Source of the DNA: an uncultured Bacteroides sp.
Lineage (GTDB): Bacteria; Bacteroidota; Bacteroidia; Bacteroidales; Bacteroidaceae
Assembly: GCA_902492205.1 (NCBI GenBank)
Contig: CABUKU010000001.1
Span: forward strand, 434,001 to 498,000
Direction: 5' to 3'
Length of the DNA: 64,000 nt
Position 1 is the first letter of the stretch. Every line of letters begins with the position of its first letter. Below, in pieces: positions 17,526-26,443 of this stretch. The notes under the pieces were generated by a model, which worked only from the letters and a program-made list of their open reading frames with translations, ran no database searches and was not told the DNA's origin. Position numbers and translations under genes: made by a program.

Positions 17526-19127
17526 ATGAAAAGAATTTTTGAACATATCAGATTAAATTATCAATTATTGATTATTTTTGTGTGTGGCATGATGGTGTAT
17601 TCGTGTCAGGATGAAGAAATGGTGCAACCGCCTTCAGAGGGTAGTCTGCAGGTGTGTACACGTGTTACGAATACCGGAGAGCTTTTGGCAGCCAAACAGT
17701 ATTATTTGACGCAGATGTCGGCTGTTCGGGCAACTGCTTTAAGCGATGACTCACTGGTGAATTATACACCATATATAAATGGTGAGCCAAGTTGGGCGTT
17801 TTATGCTTCGTTGCAAAACGACAGTATTGTAGCGGTGGATGTGGATTTGACGGATAGAATATCTCAGGATTATCTTACTGCCGAAAATATTGCTGCTTAT
17901 AAAAAGTATAAACAATTGAAATTCCGCCAGTCTTATACGCGCTATGTTTATACGAGAAATATCTTAACCGATGAGGAGGACGGTTTTTTTATGACAATTG
18001 TACCTTCCGTAAATTATGTGAGAAATTCCAATAAACGTATCCGTTATAATACTTATTTGCGGAGAGATAATCAGTTGGATGGCTATATTTTGTTTCATTC
18101 GTTGGATGGTAAGTTTGTAAATGGATGGGAATATACGAAAGGTCAGCTTACCGGGAAAATACTTCCGGCGAATAAAGTGGAGAAGACTGTACGCCGATTG
18201 AGATTATTCGCTTGTAGTGCTGATTATACTGTTGAATTAAAAATGGCTTCTCCATCTGTTATTCAATCAAGAGAAGGTGGCGGTGGTTGGGATATTGATG
18301 GTGGTTCTTTACCAGACGTTGTGATTACCCCGGGTGGCGGAGGTGGTTCAGATCCCGATCCTTTTCCTGATCCTTTCCCCGACCCTGATCCTGATCCTAA
18401 TCCGGGCATAACAGATCCCGATGACGGTGACGATGGAGGATATGGTGGAGGCGGTGGAAGTGGTGGAGGTGGAACAACCACTCCCGTATCACAGGCTAAT
18501 TTCTCAAGTAGGATTCTTACAACCACTTTTTGTAATAATGTATTGAACAAATTGCAAGTGAATCCAAAAAATGTTAAATTGATTCTTAATGTAGAGAAGG
18601 CTACCGCTAATGCTGCCTATCTCAATGGAACTTTAACAGTATATAATAGATTCTTTAAAGTGGGATATACGCAAAATGATATGGAATCGATCATTTTTCA
18701 TGAGATGGTTCATTATAAACAGGATATTGTTGATCATCTTGTGATCGAAAGAACAGCTGCAGGGGAAGTTATCCAACATGAATATATGGTTGAAACTACT
18801 CCATATGATGTTAATGAAAAAATAAATGCCTTTAATCAACTGATGGAGTCAAGAAATATTCCATTAGACGAAAGGGATAGGAATCTATATCAGCAAAGAT
18901 TTTGGGATCAACAATGGAACGTACTTGTGAAACCAACAGTAAATGCATATGAAAATAAAATATTAAGACCTATGCGAGGTAATAAAGAATTTATTAAATC
19001 GGAAGTAGGCGCTTATCAATCTCAGTTGGATGAATATGGTAATAAAATGTCACATGGTTTGCAGGAAGCGACTTGGAATAATTTGGAAGATTATCAAAAT
19101 AAATGGAGAAAAATTAAAGATAAATAG
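17526..19127 (+). CDS. Lipoprotein with Gly/Asp/Pro-rich linker and HExxH metallopeptidase-like domain
   Basis: I do not recognise a named family. The protein has 533 residues. A hydrophobic start ends in a lipobox-like VYSC at about residue 27. Residues up to about 245 are an unknown beta-rich domain. Roughly residues 245-320 form a low-complexity linker of Gly runs and PDPDP/FPDPFP repeats. The C-terminal domain carries IIFHEMVHYKQD, an HExxH zinc-protease signature with His392, Glu393 and His396. A third ligand may lie in the following EYMVETTPYDVNEKINAF segment, but I cannot assign it. It sits 46 bp after the membrane protein and 3 bp before a small exported protein, so one operon is likely. 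An architecture of anchor, flexible linker and zinc-protease domain suggests an enzyme held away from the membrane, or a toxin-like module. Confidence 0.72.
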   Translation: MKRIFEHIRLNYQLLIIFVCGMMVYSCQDEEMVQPPSEGSLQVCTRVTNTGELLAAKQYYLTQMSAVRATALSDDSLVNYTPYINGEPSWAFYASLQNDSIVAVDVDLTDRISQDYLTAENIAAYKKYKQLKFRQSYTRYVYTRNILTDEEDGFFMTIVPSVNYVRNSNKRIRYNTYLRRDNQLDGYILFHSLDGKFVNGWEYTKGQLTGKILPANKVEKTVRRLRLFACSADYTVELKMASPSVIQSREGGGGWDIDGGSLPDVVITPGGGGGSDPDPFPDPFPDPDPDPNPGITDPDDGDDGGYGGGGGSGGGGTTTPVSQANFSSRILTTTFCNNVLNKLQVNPKNVKLILNVEKATANAAYLNGTLTVYNRFFKVGYTQNDMESIIFHEMVHYKQDIVDHLVIERTAAGEVIQHEYMVETTPYDVNEKINAFNQLMESRNIPLDERDRNLYQQRFWDQQWNVLVKPTVNAYENKILRPMRGNKEFIKSEVGAYQSQLDEYGNKMSHGLQEATWNNLEDYQNKWRKIKDK

Positions 19128-19130
19128 ATT

Positions 19131-19706
19131 ATGAAAAAGATTATTTTAATATTCAGTATTCTTGTATGTTGTGGTTGTATATCAGCTCAACAACCTGAAA
19201 ATTATTTTAGTTTATTTTTGGAATTAGTGAAACATAATGGAATTATAGATTCCAAGTCTTATTTCAAAGCCACTTTGAAAAGTCGTAGTGAACTAACTTT
19301 ATTTGTGTTTTCTGATAGATTTCCTTCTGATATCACTCCTCTTAGTATTTTTACAATTGAGACAGAATTAAATAATGGAAAAATAAAAGAAACTTATCAA
19401 TATCCATTTTTTGCACATTACTATGAAGAAAAAATTATTGTGATACCTCCAAAATCTTCTATTATTGTAGAATTCCCACTTTTTACGGAGAAGGCAGAAA
19501 CTGGGAAAGGGCAAGTACCCGGTTTCTTTGCACTTACTTTAGACAATACCAAAAAGTATAAAAGGGTAAGGATTAAACTTTACAACTTATATTATGGTAA
19601 TAAAGCTAAAAGTAAGAATGAAATGCCAATTGGTGGAATCATTCCTCTAATAACTTCGAATTGGGTTGATATCAGTAATGAAGATATATCTAAGGCTTTT
19701 GAATGA
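19131..19706 (+). CDS. Small exported protein, first of two paralogues
   Basis: The protein has 191 residues with an N-terminal signal (MKKIILIFSILVCCGCISAQ); either signal peptidase I cleavage at SAQ or lipid modification at the GC pair is possible. The body (FSLFLELVKHNGIIDSKSYFKATLKSRSELTLFVF, then IPPKSSIIVEFPLF, KKYKRVRIKLYNLYYG and SNWVDISNEDISKAF) is a predicted beta-sandwich. The whole protein is closely similar to the next gene, so this is a recent tandem duplication. It starts 3 bp after the HExxH lipoprotein stop. No function is known to me. Position and duplication would suit an accessory or protective partner of the lipoprotein, but that is inference. Confidence 0.72.
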   Translation: MKKIILIFSILVCCGCISAQQPENYFSLFLELVKHNGIIDSKSYFKATLKSRSELTLFVFSDRFPSDITPLSIFTIETELNNGKIKETYQYPFFAHYYEEKIIVIPPKSSIIVEFPLFTEKAETGKGQVPGFFALTLDNTKKYKRVRIKLYNLYYGNKAKSKNEMPIGGIIPLITSNWVDISNEDISKAFE

Positions 19707-19740
19707 GTTATGTAATCATTAAGTTAAAAATATAGGAATT

Positions 19741-19768
19741 GCCGGTTACTATTGTTTTGGTAACCGGC
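19741..19768 (+). terminator. Intergenic hairpin between the two paralogues
   Basis: GCCGGTTAC (19741-19749) pairs with GTAACCGGC (19760-19768) over 9 bp. No long T run follows, so this may be a weak terminator or an RNA-processing or stability hairpin. Confidence 0.55.
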
Positions 19769-19790
19769 TCCTATTAAGTTTGCTATATTT

Positions 19791-20339
19791 ATGAAAAAGA
19801 TTATTTTAATATTTAGTATTCTTGTGTATGTCAGCTATATATCAGCTCAACAACAAGAGGATTACTTTAGTTTATCTTTGGAATTAGTGAAACATAATGA
19901 TGTCATAGATGCTGAGTCTTATTTTCAAGCTACTTTGAAAAATAATAATGAAAAACCTTATTTTGTAGCTTGGAGTAGAACTAATCCTTATGCTGGTACT
20001 TTTTTGATTGAAACAGAACTGAATAATGGCGAAATTCTTAAAACTAATGAATATCCATTCTTTGCTCATTGCTATACAAAACAGATTTTATGGATACAAC
20101 CTAAATCATCTATTGTCATTGATTTTCCTCTTTCTGGGCTTAATGAAGTTCCCTGCTTCTTTGCACCGACTTTAGAAAGAACTAAACAATATAAAAGAAT
20201 ACGTATTAAGCTTTTAAAACTACGATATGGGGCTAAACGTGAAAGCCGAGATCAAATGCCTATAATTGGAGCTGTTGATTTAATAACTTCCAATTGGGTT
20301 AATTTGAGTAATGAAGATATTTCTAAGGCTTTTAAATAA
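19791..20339 (+). CDS. Small exported protein, second of two paralogues
   Basis: The protein has 182 residues with the signal MKKIILIFSILVYVSYISAQ. The first 60 bp are almost identical to those of the gene at 19131, and similarity continues to the shared C-terminus SNWVxxSNEDISKAF. The Cys pair of the first copy's signal region is replaced by VYVSY, so this copy is unlikely to be a lipoprotein: the duplicates may differ in cellular location. Central conserved elements are EYPFFAHCY, PKSSIVIDFPL and YKRIRIKLLKLRYG. It is followed by a hairpin with the same ACCGGTT core as the one after the first copy, so the duplication unit included the downstream hairpin. Confidence 0.72.
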   Translation: MKKIILIFSILVYVSYISAQQQEDYFSLSLELVKHNDVIDAESYFQATLKNNNEKPYFVAWSRTNPYAGTFLIETELNNGEILKTNEYPFFAHCYTKQILWIQPKSSIVIDFPLSGLNEVPCFFAPTLERTKQYKRIRIKLLKLRYGAKRESRDQMPIIGAVDLITSNWVNLSNEDISKAFK

Positions 20340-20373
20340 ACTTTTGTAATCACAACGTTGAAAAATTAATAAT

Positions 20374-20406
20374 AACCGGTTGCTAAATTAATAACAACCG
20401 GTTTTA
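20374..20406 (+). terminator. Hairpin terminator after the second paralogue
   Basis: AACCGGTTG (20374-20382) pairs with CAACCGGTT (20395-20403) over 9 bp, followed by TTATT. The ACCGGTT core is shared with the hairpin at 19741-19768. Confidence 0.65.
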
Positions 20407-20427
20407 TTAATACAATTTATTTAATCT

Positions 20428-22302
20428 ATGAATATTAAATTATATGCCGTTTTATTTGGGATATGTATAATAAATGCGGCTTGCCATCAGTATAATGATG
20501 AATTAAAGCAAGCTTTGGAATTAAGTGGTGATAACAGAGTAGAACTTGAAAAGGTTCTGTCCCATTATTCTGCAGAACAGAAAGACTCTCTACATTTAAA
20601 AGCCGCAATTTTTCTTATTGAAAATATGCCCGGACATTATACTCTTGACAATGAGTTCCTTTTTAAATATCGGCAATCTATGGATTCGCTTTATCCTCAT
20701 ATGTCGAAAGTTATTAAGGATGTGATCTATACCATCCCGCAACATGATGATATGTTTAAAGGGAATGTCCATAAAGTTGAAGATTTAAAAATAATGCGTG
20801 CAGATTATTTAATTCATCATATTGATAATGCTATTAATATGTGGCAAAGTTGTCCATGGTTACAATCGGTTTCATTTCAAGATTTCTGCGAATATTTATT
20901 GCCATATAGATTGGGAGATGAACCATTATCTGAGATAGACTCTACACAATATTTGTGGAAACAAGTTTATCGTGATATGAATTATTACAATTACACCCCT
21001 TTATTGTTGGAAGATGTGAAGTCTTTTCAAAGGAATATTATAGGCACTAACGATAATGTTTATTTTCAGAATCTTCAAACTCCATTATTGAAATCTCCTA
21101 TCTACACATTAGAATGTTTGGATATGTGTTTTTATGATGTAATAGGATTCAGATATTCGGGAATTCCATCTACCATTGATTTTATTCCCAATTGGTCTTC
21201 ACGCAATGGTCGTCATTATTGGCGTACAATTATAGATCCATCGTGTTTGCAGGATAATTTTAGTGAAACTCTTAATCCTAGAACAGGTAAAGTGTATAGG
21301 ATGACTTATTCTCACAATCTTATTCCTATTTCAAATGGAGTAGATTCCATTCCTGAGCTTTTTCAAAATCCATTTTATAAAGATGTAACCGGTAAATATC
21401 TGAAAACAGCTGAAATTACTGTCAGATGTGATGCTCAATTATCCTATAATCCGGAATATTTATATTTGGCAATTTTCAATGATTTGGAATGGAAACCTAT
21501 AACATGGGCTAAAAATAAAGGAGGAAAAGCTATATTTGAATCAATCGGGCGTAATATAGTGTATCTTCCGCTTTATTATAAAGGTAAACAAGAACTATGT
21601 GCGGGGTATCCTTTTAAAGTTGATTTAAAAGGCAATCTTATAAATCTGATACCGGATCAAAAACATACGATCATTTTGAATATAAATCGAAAGTATCCTT
21701 TGACGTATTCTAAAATACATTGGACTAAAAGTCTGAACGGGTGTTATATTGAGGCATCTAATAATGTAGACTTTTCTCATTCAGATACTATGGGGGTGAT
21801 AAATATTCCTAATGCCTCTTTGAATTGGACTTCTTTTCCTATAGAAACTGATAAATCCTAGAGATATTGGAGGATAAGCAAAAAAGATCGTCCTATAGGC
21901 TTAGCCGAAGTTGAATTTTATGACAAGTTAGGCAAAGAACTCTTTGGAGAACCGCTTTCTTCGGGTAAGGGAAATTTTAATAAAAATGCCTTTGATAAAG
22001 ATGAACTTACCTTCTGTAATTATAATTCTTGGCTTGGAGTCGATTTCAAAAATAAGGTTTCATTAAAGAGTTTTTGTTATCTTCCAAGAACAGATGGAAA
22101 TGGGATCATCTCCGGTAATATTTATGAATTATATTATTTTGATATGAGTGGTTGGGTTTCGTTGGGAAAGCAACGTGCAAATGGACAAAATATTATATTT
22201 GATAATGTACCTTCGGGGGCTTTATATTGGTTGAGGAATTTAACGAAAGGTAGAGAAGAAAGGATATTTACTTATGAAAACGGATGTATTGTGTTTTGGT
22301 AG
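20428..22302 (+). pseudogene. Exported transglutaminase-like/discoidin-like protein interrupted by an in-frame amber codon
   Basis: The first frame runs from the ATG at 20428 to TAG at 21859-21861 (477 residues). The same frame then continues without interruption for 146 more codons to TAG at 22300-22302, and the continuation is clearly coding. It starts RYWRISKKDRPIGLAEVEFYD and ends with YWLRNLTKGREERIF and a terminal W, a discoidin/F5-8C-like C-terminal domain I remember from Bacteroides transglutaminase-like proteins. The first part has a signal peptide with a possible lipobox (NAAC), the typical LIENMPGHY motif, and a transglutaminase core: LDMCFYD (candidate nucleophile Cys), FRYSGIPSTIDFIPNW, GRHYW (His) and IIDP (Asp). 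A nonsense mutation of one codon, for example from Tyr or Gln, is the simplest reading; stop readthrough or a sequencing error are alternatives. Confidence 0.82.
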
Positions 22303-22372
22303 CGGGGGGAGACTTTTGGATTATAAAATAAATAAATTCTTATATTATTATGTTGGGTTATACTAATTTGAT

Positions 22373-22380
22373 TAATTTTG
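22373..22380 (+). promoter_or_regulatory. -7 box for the histidine phosphatase gene
   Basis: TAATTTTG at 22373-22380 matches TAnnTTTG, with TTG at 22353-22355 upstream. It overlaps the first possible start codon (22378), so translation must begin further downstream, at 22402 or 22414. Confidence 0.5.
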
Positions 22381-22413
22381 AACGATTATATTGTCAATCT
22401 AATGAAGAATTCT

Positions 22414-23679
22414 ATGAAACGTTTCATGTTGTTAACTGTTCTTTGTTGTTTAGTATTAGGGATATTTGCTCAAACAGCAAAAGAAGAAATTGCTGCCGAT
22501 ATTCATCGTTCGGCAAGTAACTATTATGCTTATCCTGCACCGACAGCAGCGCCAACTGCACCGCCAAAAGGATATGAGCCTTTCTATTTGAGCCATTATG
22601 CACGTCATGGTTCCCGTTTTCTTATTAATCCGAAAGATTATGAGAAACCTTTGGAGATTATGCGTGAAGCGGAAAAGAACGGCGTACTTACTCCACTGGG
22701 CAAACAAGTTTTGGGAGTACTCGACAGCATTGCCGGAATGGCTGTAAAAAGATATGGTGAACTGACTCCGTTGGGTGCACGTCAGCATAGAGGCATTGCC
22801 GAAAGAATGTATAAAAACTATCCGGGAGTATTTAAGGGGGAAGCTGCAATAGACGCACGTTCCACAGTGGTTATCCGTTGTATCCTTTCCATGACTTCGG
22901 AATGTTTGCAACTGCAATCAATGAATCCGAAACTAAAAGTGAAGAATGATGCCAGTTACCATGACATGAACTACATGAGTTACGGAGATGAACAGTTTGA
23001 CAGTATGCGTAAATCGGACGAAGTGCTGGCGGCAAAGCGCGAATATCAAAAGAAACATCGCCATCCCGAACGCCTGATGAATGCTCTTTTCAATAATGCG
23101 GATTATGTGAAATGGAAGATAGACGGTGGTAAGCTGATGAGCTATTTGTTTAAGTTGGCATCCAATATGCAGAGCCACGACACGGGTTTAGACCTGTACC
23201 CTATCTTTACTGAGGAAGAGTGCTATGACTTGTGGTCTATTGAAAACTATGGCTGGTATCTGGGCTTCGGTCCGTCTCCGCTAACTAAAGGGAAAATGCC
23301 TTATGTGGAAGCAAATCTGTTGAAGAATATATTGGATACGGCAGATACTTGTATTGTGAAGAAAGATAACAGTGCAACTTTGCGCTTCGGACATGAAGTT
23401 TGTGTAATGCCTTTAGCCTGCTTATTGGAGTTAGGCGATTGCGGTTATCAAACTAATGATGCGGAAAAGGTAGCCGACACATGGCGTAACTATAAAATAT
23501 TCCCAATGGCAAGTAACATCCAGTTTGTTTTCTTCCGTAAAAAAGGAAGCGATGACATCTTGGTAAAAGTCATGCTGAACGAACATGAAATGACGCTGCC
23601 TGTAAAGAGTGATGTGGCTCCATATTATCATTGGAAAGATGTGGAAACCTATTATCGGAATAAGTTGGCAGCTTTCTAA
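22414..23679 (+). CDS. Histidine-type acid phosphatase (phytase/MINPP-like), exported
   Basis: Clade 2 histidine phosphatases hydrolyse phosphomonoesters, including inositol phosphates in the MINPP branch, usually in the periplasm. From the Met at 22414 the protein has 421 residues and opens with a signal peptide (MKRFMLLTVLCCLVLGIFAQ). YLSHYARHGSRF gives the phosphoacceptor His65 in the RHGxR motif. The proton-donor motif is FGHEVCVMPLA (His327-Glu328), an HE form rather than the HD of acid phosphatases or the HAE of classic MINPP. ELTPLGARQHRGIAERM and DARSTVVIRCILSM are the other typical segments. The Met at 22402 is an alternative start. The gene ends at a bidirectional terminator facing the convergent permease gene. 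Its substrate cannot be fixed from sequence. Confidence 0.86.
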   Translation: MKRFMLLTVLCCLVLGIFAQTAKEEIAADIHRSASNYYAYPAPTAAPTAPPKGYEPFYLSHYARHGSRFLINPKDYEKPLEIMREAEKNGVLTPLGKQVLGVLDSIAGMAVKRYGELTPLGARQHRGIAERMYKNYPGVFKGEAAIDARSTVVIRCILSMTSECLQLQSMNPKLKVKNDASYHDMNYMSYGDEQFDSMRKSDEVLAAKREYQKKHRHPERLMNALFNNADYVKWKIDGGKLMSYLFKLASNMQSHDTGLDLYPIFTEEECYDLWSIENYGWYLGFGPSPLTKGKMPYVEANLLKNILDTADTCIVKKDNSATLRFGHEVCVMPLACLLELGDCGYQTNDAEKVADTWRNYKIFPMASNIQFVFFRKKGSDDILVKVMLNEHEMTLPVKSDVAPYYHWKDVETYYRNKLAAF

Positions 23680-23698
23680 TACGGCTAAGTAAGATAAA

Positions 23699-23734
23699 AA
23701 CGGCGGATTAATCATTTAGTCCGCCGTTCTTTTT
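23699..23734 (+). terminator. Bidirectional terminator between convergent genes
   Basis: AACGGCGGA (23699-23707) pairs with TCCGCCGTT (23720-23728), flanked by A-rich sequence on the left and CTTTTTT on the right. It serves the phosphatase gene on the plus strand and the permease gene on the minus strand. Confidence 0.9.
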
Positions 23735-26145
23735 TATTCACCTTTCAGAACTACTGCCGGATTAATCCTTGCAGCTTTATTTATTTGCCATATAAGTGTA
23801 GCCAATGAAACAAAGGAAGTAATGAATGCTGCTAAAACGAACAGCCACCAAGAGACAGGTGTTTTATTGGCAAAACCTTCCAGATATTTCTGGATAAAGA
23901 GGTAAGAGACAGGAATTGCTATCAGGAAGTTGATGCCAAGTATTATTCCATATTTGCGTAGCAATAGCGGAACAATCTCTTTTGTTGTTGCTCCATTGAC
24001 TTTGCGTAAGGCGATTTCACGATAACGTTGTTGGATGTCGAATAGTGACAGACCGAATAATCCTAAACACGAAATAAGGATGGCTATAATGGCGAAAGTC
24101 ACATAAATATTGGCTATCTGCTTGTCTTCCTTATACATTTCGGCTACTTCATCTTCAATAAAGGTATATTTGAAATCACCTTCACCGATTAATTCTCCAT
24201 AGAGATTCTTTAGGAAAGCAATAGCTTCTTCACGTTTTCCCGGAACAATGGCAGCGATTAAATTCATTCCCCACGATCTGAATGCTTTGTCATAACAAAT
24301 AATGAGTGGAACGATTGCTTTGGAAAGGTGTCCTGTCTTAAAATCTTTGATAACACCAACTACCTCCAAGGGAGGGTTAGTATCCATTCCCGGTAATAGA
24401 GAACTATGCCATAGCCTGTTCTCGGTATGTATTTTATCTTTTGTTATATCTTTAATCTCGAATAGTTTTTGAGCTGTTTCATTAATGATTGCTTTGTATT
24501 GTGTAAACTGATCGATGGAGTCATCCCACATACGTCCTTCTTTTAATTGAAAATCAAATAAATCCATATAATCGGAACCCCAGAACTCGCAAGCTGTTTG
24601 CGTATATTGATTCTCATTTTCAGCTTTACACGGTGTTCCGGGAAGTATCTGAATGGGAGCTTCTCCAAAGCACCATTTGCTGAATAAAGGACTTGCGTCC
24701 ATTCTTTGAGTAGCAACTTCAATTACATAATCTTGTTGTTTTATTTTCTGTTTGAAATCTCCGTTTCCCGCATCATAATAGGAAATATCCAATGAGAGCT
24801 TACATGTTATAATATCGTTTGTCCTATAGCCGAGATCGGCATTAAGCATAAAGTAGAGTTGCTTGATAAAAAAAGAAGAAATAAGAATCAGGCAAAAGGT
24901 AATGATGTACTGAATAGATAAGAATATAACGCGTGAAACTATGGATTGCCCTCCTGCATTGATGGAACGTAGGGAAGTGATTGGTGATGCATAATTGTAT
25001 TTCAAATAAGGATAGATAGTTGTGATAAGAGGTAATATAAACAAAATACATCCTGAGATCAGACAATTGAAATGAATGTCGGAATGAAAAGGAATGGATA
25101 AATGTGACTCTGCAAACTTACTCGTTGCTTCAATAAACAGCCATGCAAGGAAAACTGCAATAGCAGCCATAAACAGGTTCTCAATATATATCTGGGCAAA
25201 TAATTGCTTTCTGCTTGCACCATACACTTTCTTTACTCCGAATTCCCGTGCACGTTTTAGAGTTACCACTGTATATATGTTGATGAAGTTAAACAATCCT
25301 ATAACCATAAGCAACGTAGCTACAATGGAAAGGATGGTAATATTTTCTTTTTTGCCTTTTTGGAATATGCTTCCGTAAACTTGTATTGTTTTATCGAAAT
25401 AGAAATCCTTTAATGGAAAGAATTGGTATCTCATCGGAACTTTATTATAGTAGTTTAGCTCCATGTATTTGGAATTCTTCTCATTCAGGCGTTTAATATC
25501 GGTTTCGGGTGCTACGCGGATAAGGTCATAGTCAATCAGGCTCCACATTCGTTTCAGGTTAATGGATACGAGTAAATCAAAAGTAATAGAGCTTTTGGTG
25601 GAAGGTTCGTCCATAATGCCTGCAACCGTTAGTGTTTGCCCTGTGGAGTATTCGAAAGTTTTGCCTAGAGGGTTGTCTTTTCCAAATAGACGTTTGGCAA
25701 GTTTCTTTGTAAGTATTGCATCGGTGGGCGATTTTAAGGTGGCGACACCTGCTGATAATGGGTAATCCATTATTTGAAAGAAGGCGGAATCAGTGATAAT
25801 AGTATTTACATTGTAACGTTGTTTATCAATTATCACAAAGTCCTCGGAGTTGGGAATATATTTGCTGGCTAATTCAATAGCCGGATCATCGAGTGGATCA
25901 ATAAAGTTCTTATCATAGTCATAATTGGAACTTCCTCCCAAGCTTTTCGGACGGTTATGGAACTCGGAAGTAACCAGATACGTCCTATCCAAGTCTTTGC
26001 AGAAATGGTCTACCGTAACTTCCTGATGAATGTATCTGATAATAATCAACATACAGGCAAGGCTGAGTGCCAGTCCCAGCATATTAATGACTGTATATAA
26101 AGGAAACCGCAGGAGTGCTCTTATGGCTAATCTGATAATCTTCAT
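23734..26145 (-). CDS. FtsX/MacB-type ABC transporter permease
   Basis: This protein of 803 residues is the full-length two-module permease form common in Bacteroides. It has an N-terminal transmembrane segment (LYTVINMLGLALSLACMLIIIRYI), a long periplasmic MacB-core domain, three helices around residues 280-390, a second TM-plus-periplasmic module, and the final FtsX helices (IYVTFAIIAILISCLGLFGLSLF and so on). RAREFGVKKVYGASRKQLF and YREIALRKVNGATTKEIV are the cytoplasmic coupling motifs that contact the ATPase. No ATP-binding subunit is adjacent, so it must pair with one encoded elsewhere. Such mechanotransmission permeases export lipoproteins, peptides or drugs, or act as stress sensors; here the substrate is unknown. 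It is divergent from the phosphoesterase operon. Confidence 0.88.
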   Translation of the reverse strand: MKIIRLAIRALLRFPLYTVINMLGLALSLACMLIIIRYIHQEVTVDHFCKDLDRTYLVTSEFHNRPKSLGGSSNYDYDKNFIDPLDDPAIELASKYIPNSEDFVIIDKQRYNVNTIITDSAFFQIMDYPLSAGVATLKSPTDAILTKKLAKRLFGKDNPLGKTFEYSTGQTLTVAGIMDEPSTKSSITFDLLVSINLKRMWSLIDYDLIRVAPETDIKRLNEKNSKYMELNYYNKVPMRYQFFPLKDFYFDKTIQVYGSIFQKGKKENITILSIVATLLMVIGLFNFINIYTVVTLKRAREFGVKKVYGASRKQLFAQIYIENLFMAAIAVFLAWLFIEATSKFAESHLSIPFHSDIHFNCLISGCILFILPLITTIYPYLKYNYASPITSLRSINAGGQSIVSRVIFLSIQYIITFCLILISSFFIKQLYFMLNADLGYRTNDIITCKLSLDISYYDAGNGDFKQKIKQQDYVIEVATQRMDASPLFSKWCFGEAPIQILPGTPCKAENENQYTQTACEFWGSDYMDLFDFQLKEGRMWDDSIDQFTQYKAIINETAQKLFEIKDITKDKIHTENRLWHSSLLPGMDTNPPLEVVGVIKDFKTGHLSKAIVPLIICYDKAFRSWGMNLIAAIVPGKREEAIAFLKNLYGELIGEGDFKYTFIEDEVAEMYKEDKQIANIYVTFAIIAILISCLGLFGLSLFDIQQRYREIALRKVNGATTKEIVPLLLRKYGIILGINFLIAIPVSYLFIQKYLEGFANKTPVSWWLFVLAAFITSFVSLATLIWQINKAARINPAVVLKGE

Positions 26146-26260
26146 TATAATTAAGTGTTTGCATAGTTAATAGAAACATTGCAAAGAATGAATGCAAATC
26201 TAAACATTATTATTCAAAGATTGTGCCAAAAGTTTATTGGACTATATATCAAATGGTTAT

Positions 26261-26325
26261 GCGTTGGTAGGCACTCCTGTAAGTGTGCGATGATGCACGC
26301 GGGGAGTGCGAACGCGCACATGGCA
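26261..26325. repeat. GC-rich degenerate palindrome array in a divergent promoter gap (array F)
   Basis: GTGCGATGATGCAC (26285-26298) and GTGCGAACGCGCAC (26306-26319) are 21 bp apart. A weaker relative, GCGTTGGTAGGCAC, starts at 26261. The block is far more GC-rich than its surroundings. TATATAT-type runs at 26243-26249 and 26340-26346 flank it about symmetrically. It is the least regular of the arrays and lies between the divergent permease and phosphoesterase genes. Confidence 0.5.
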
Positions 26326-26404
26326 ATAAAAGATAATCCATATATAAATGAAAGGTAACAGTTAAAATAATCGAATAGATGTGCGGTAGGCTGTTTTAAT
26401 TAAT

Positions 26405-26412
26405 TAATTTTG
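26405..26412 (+). promoter_or_regulatory. -7 box for the phosphoesterase-DUF4838 operon
   Basis: TAATTTTG at 26405-26412 matches TAnnTTTG, about 30 bp before the ATG at 26444. Confidence 0.5.
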
Positions 26413-26443
26413 AGCACTACCTAATTAAATAAACAATAAAACT

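Noticed and set aside
18263..18550. A proline-rich open frame on the minus strand
   Set aside because: It is the antisense of the Gly/Asp/Pro linker of the HExxH lipoprotein and has no independent support.
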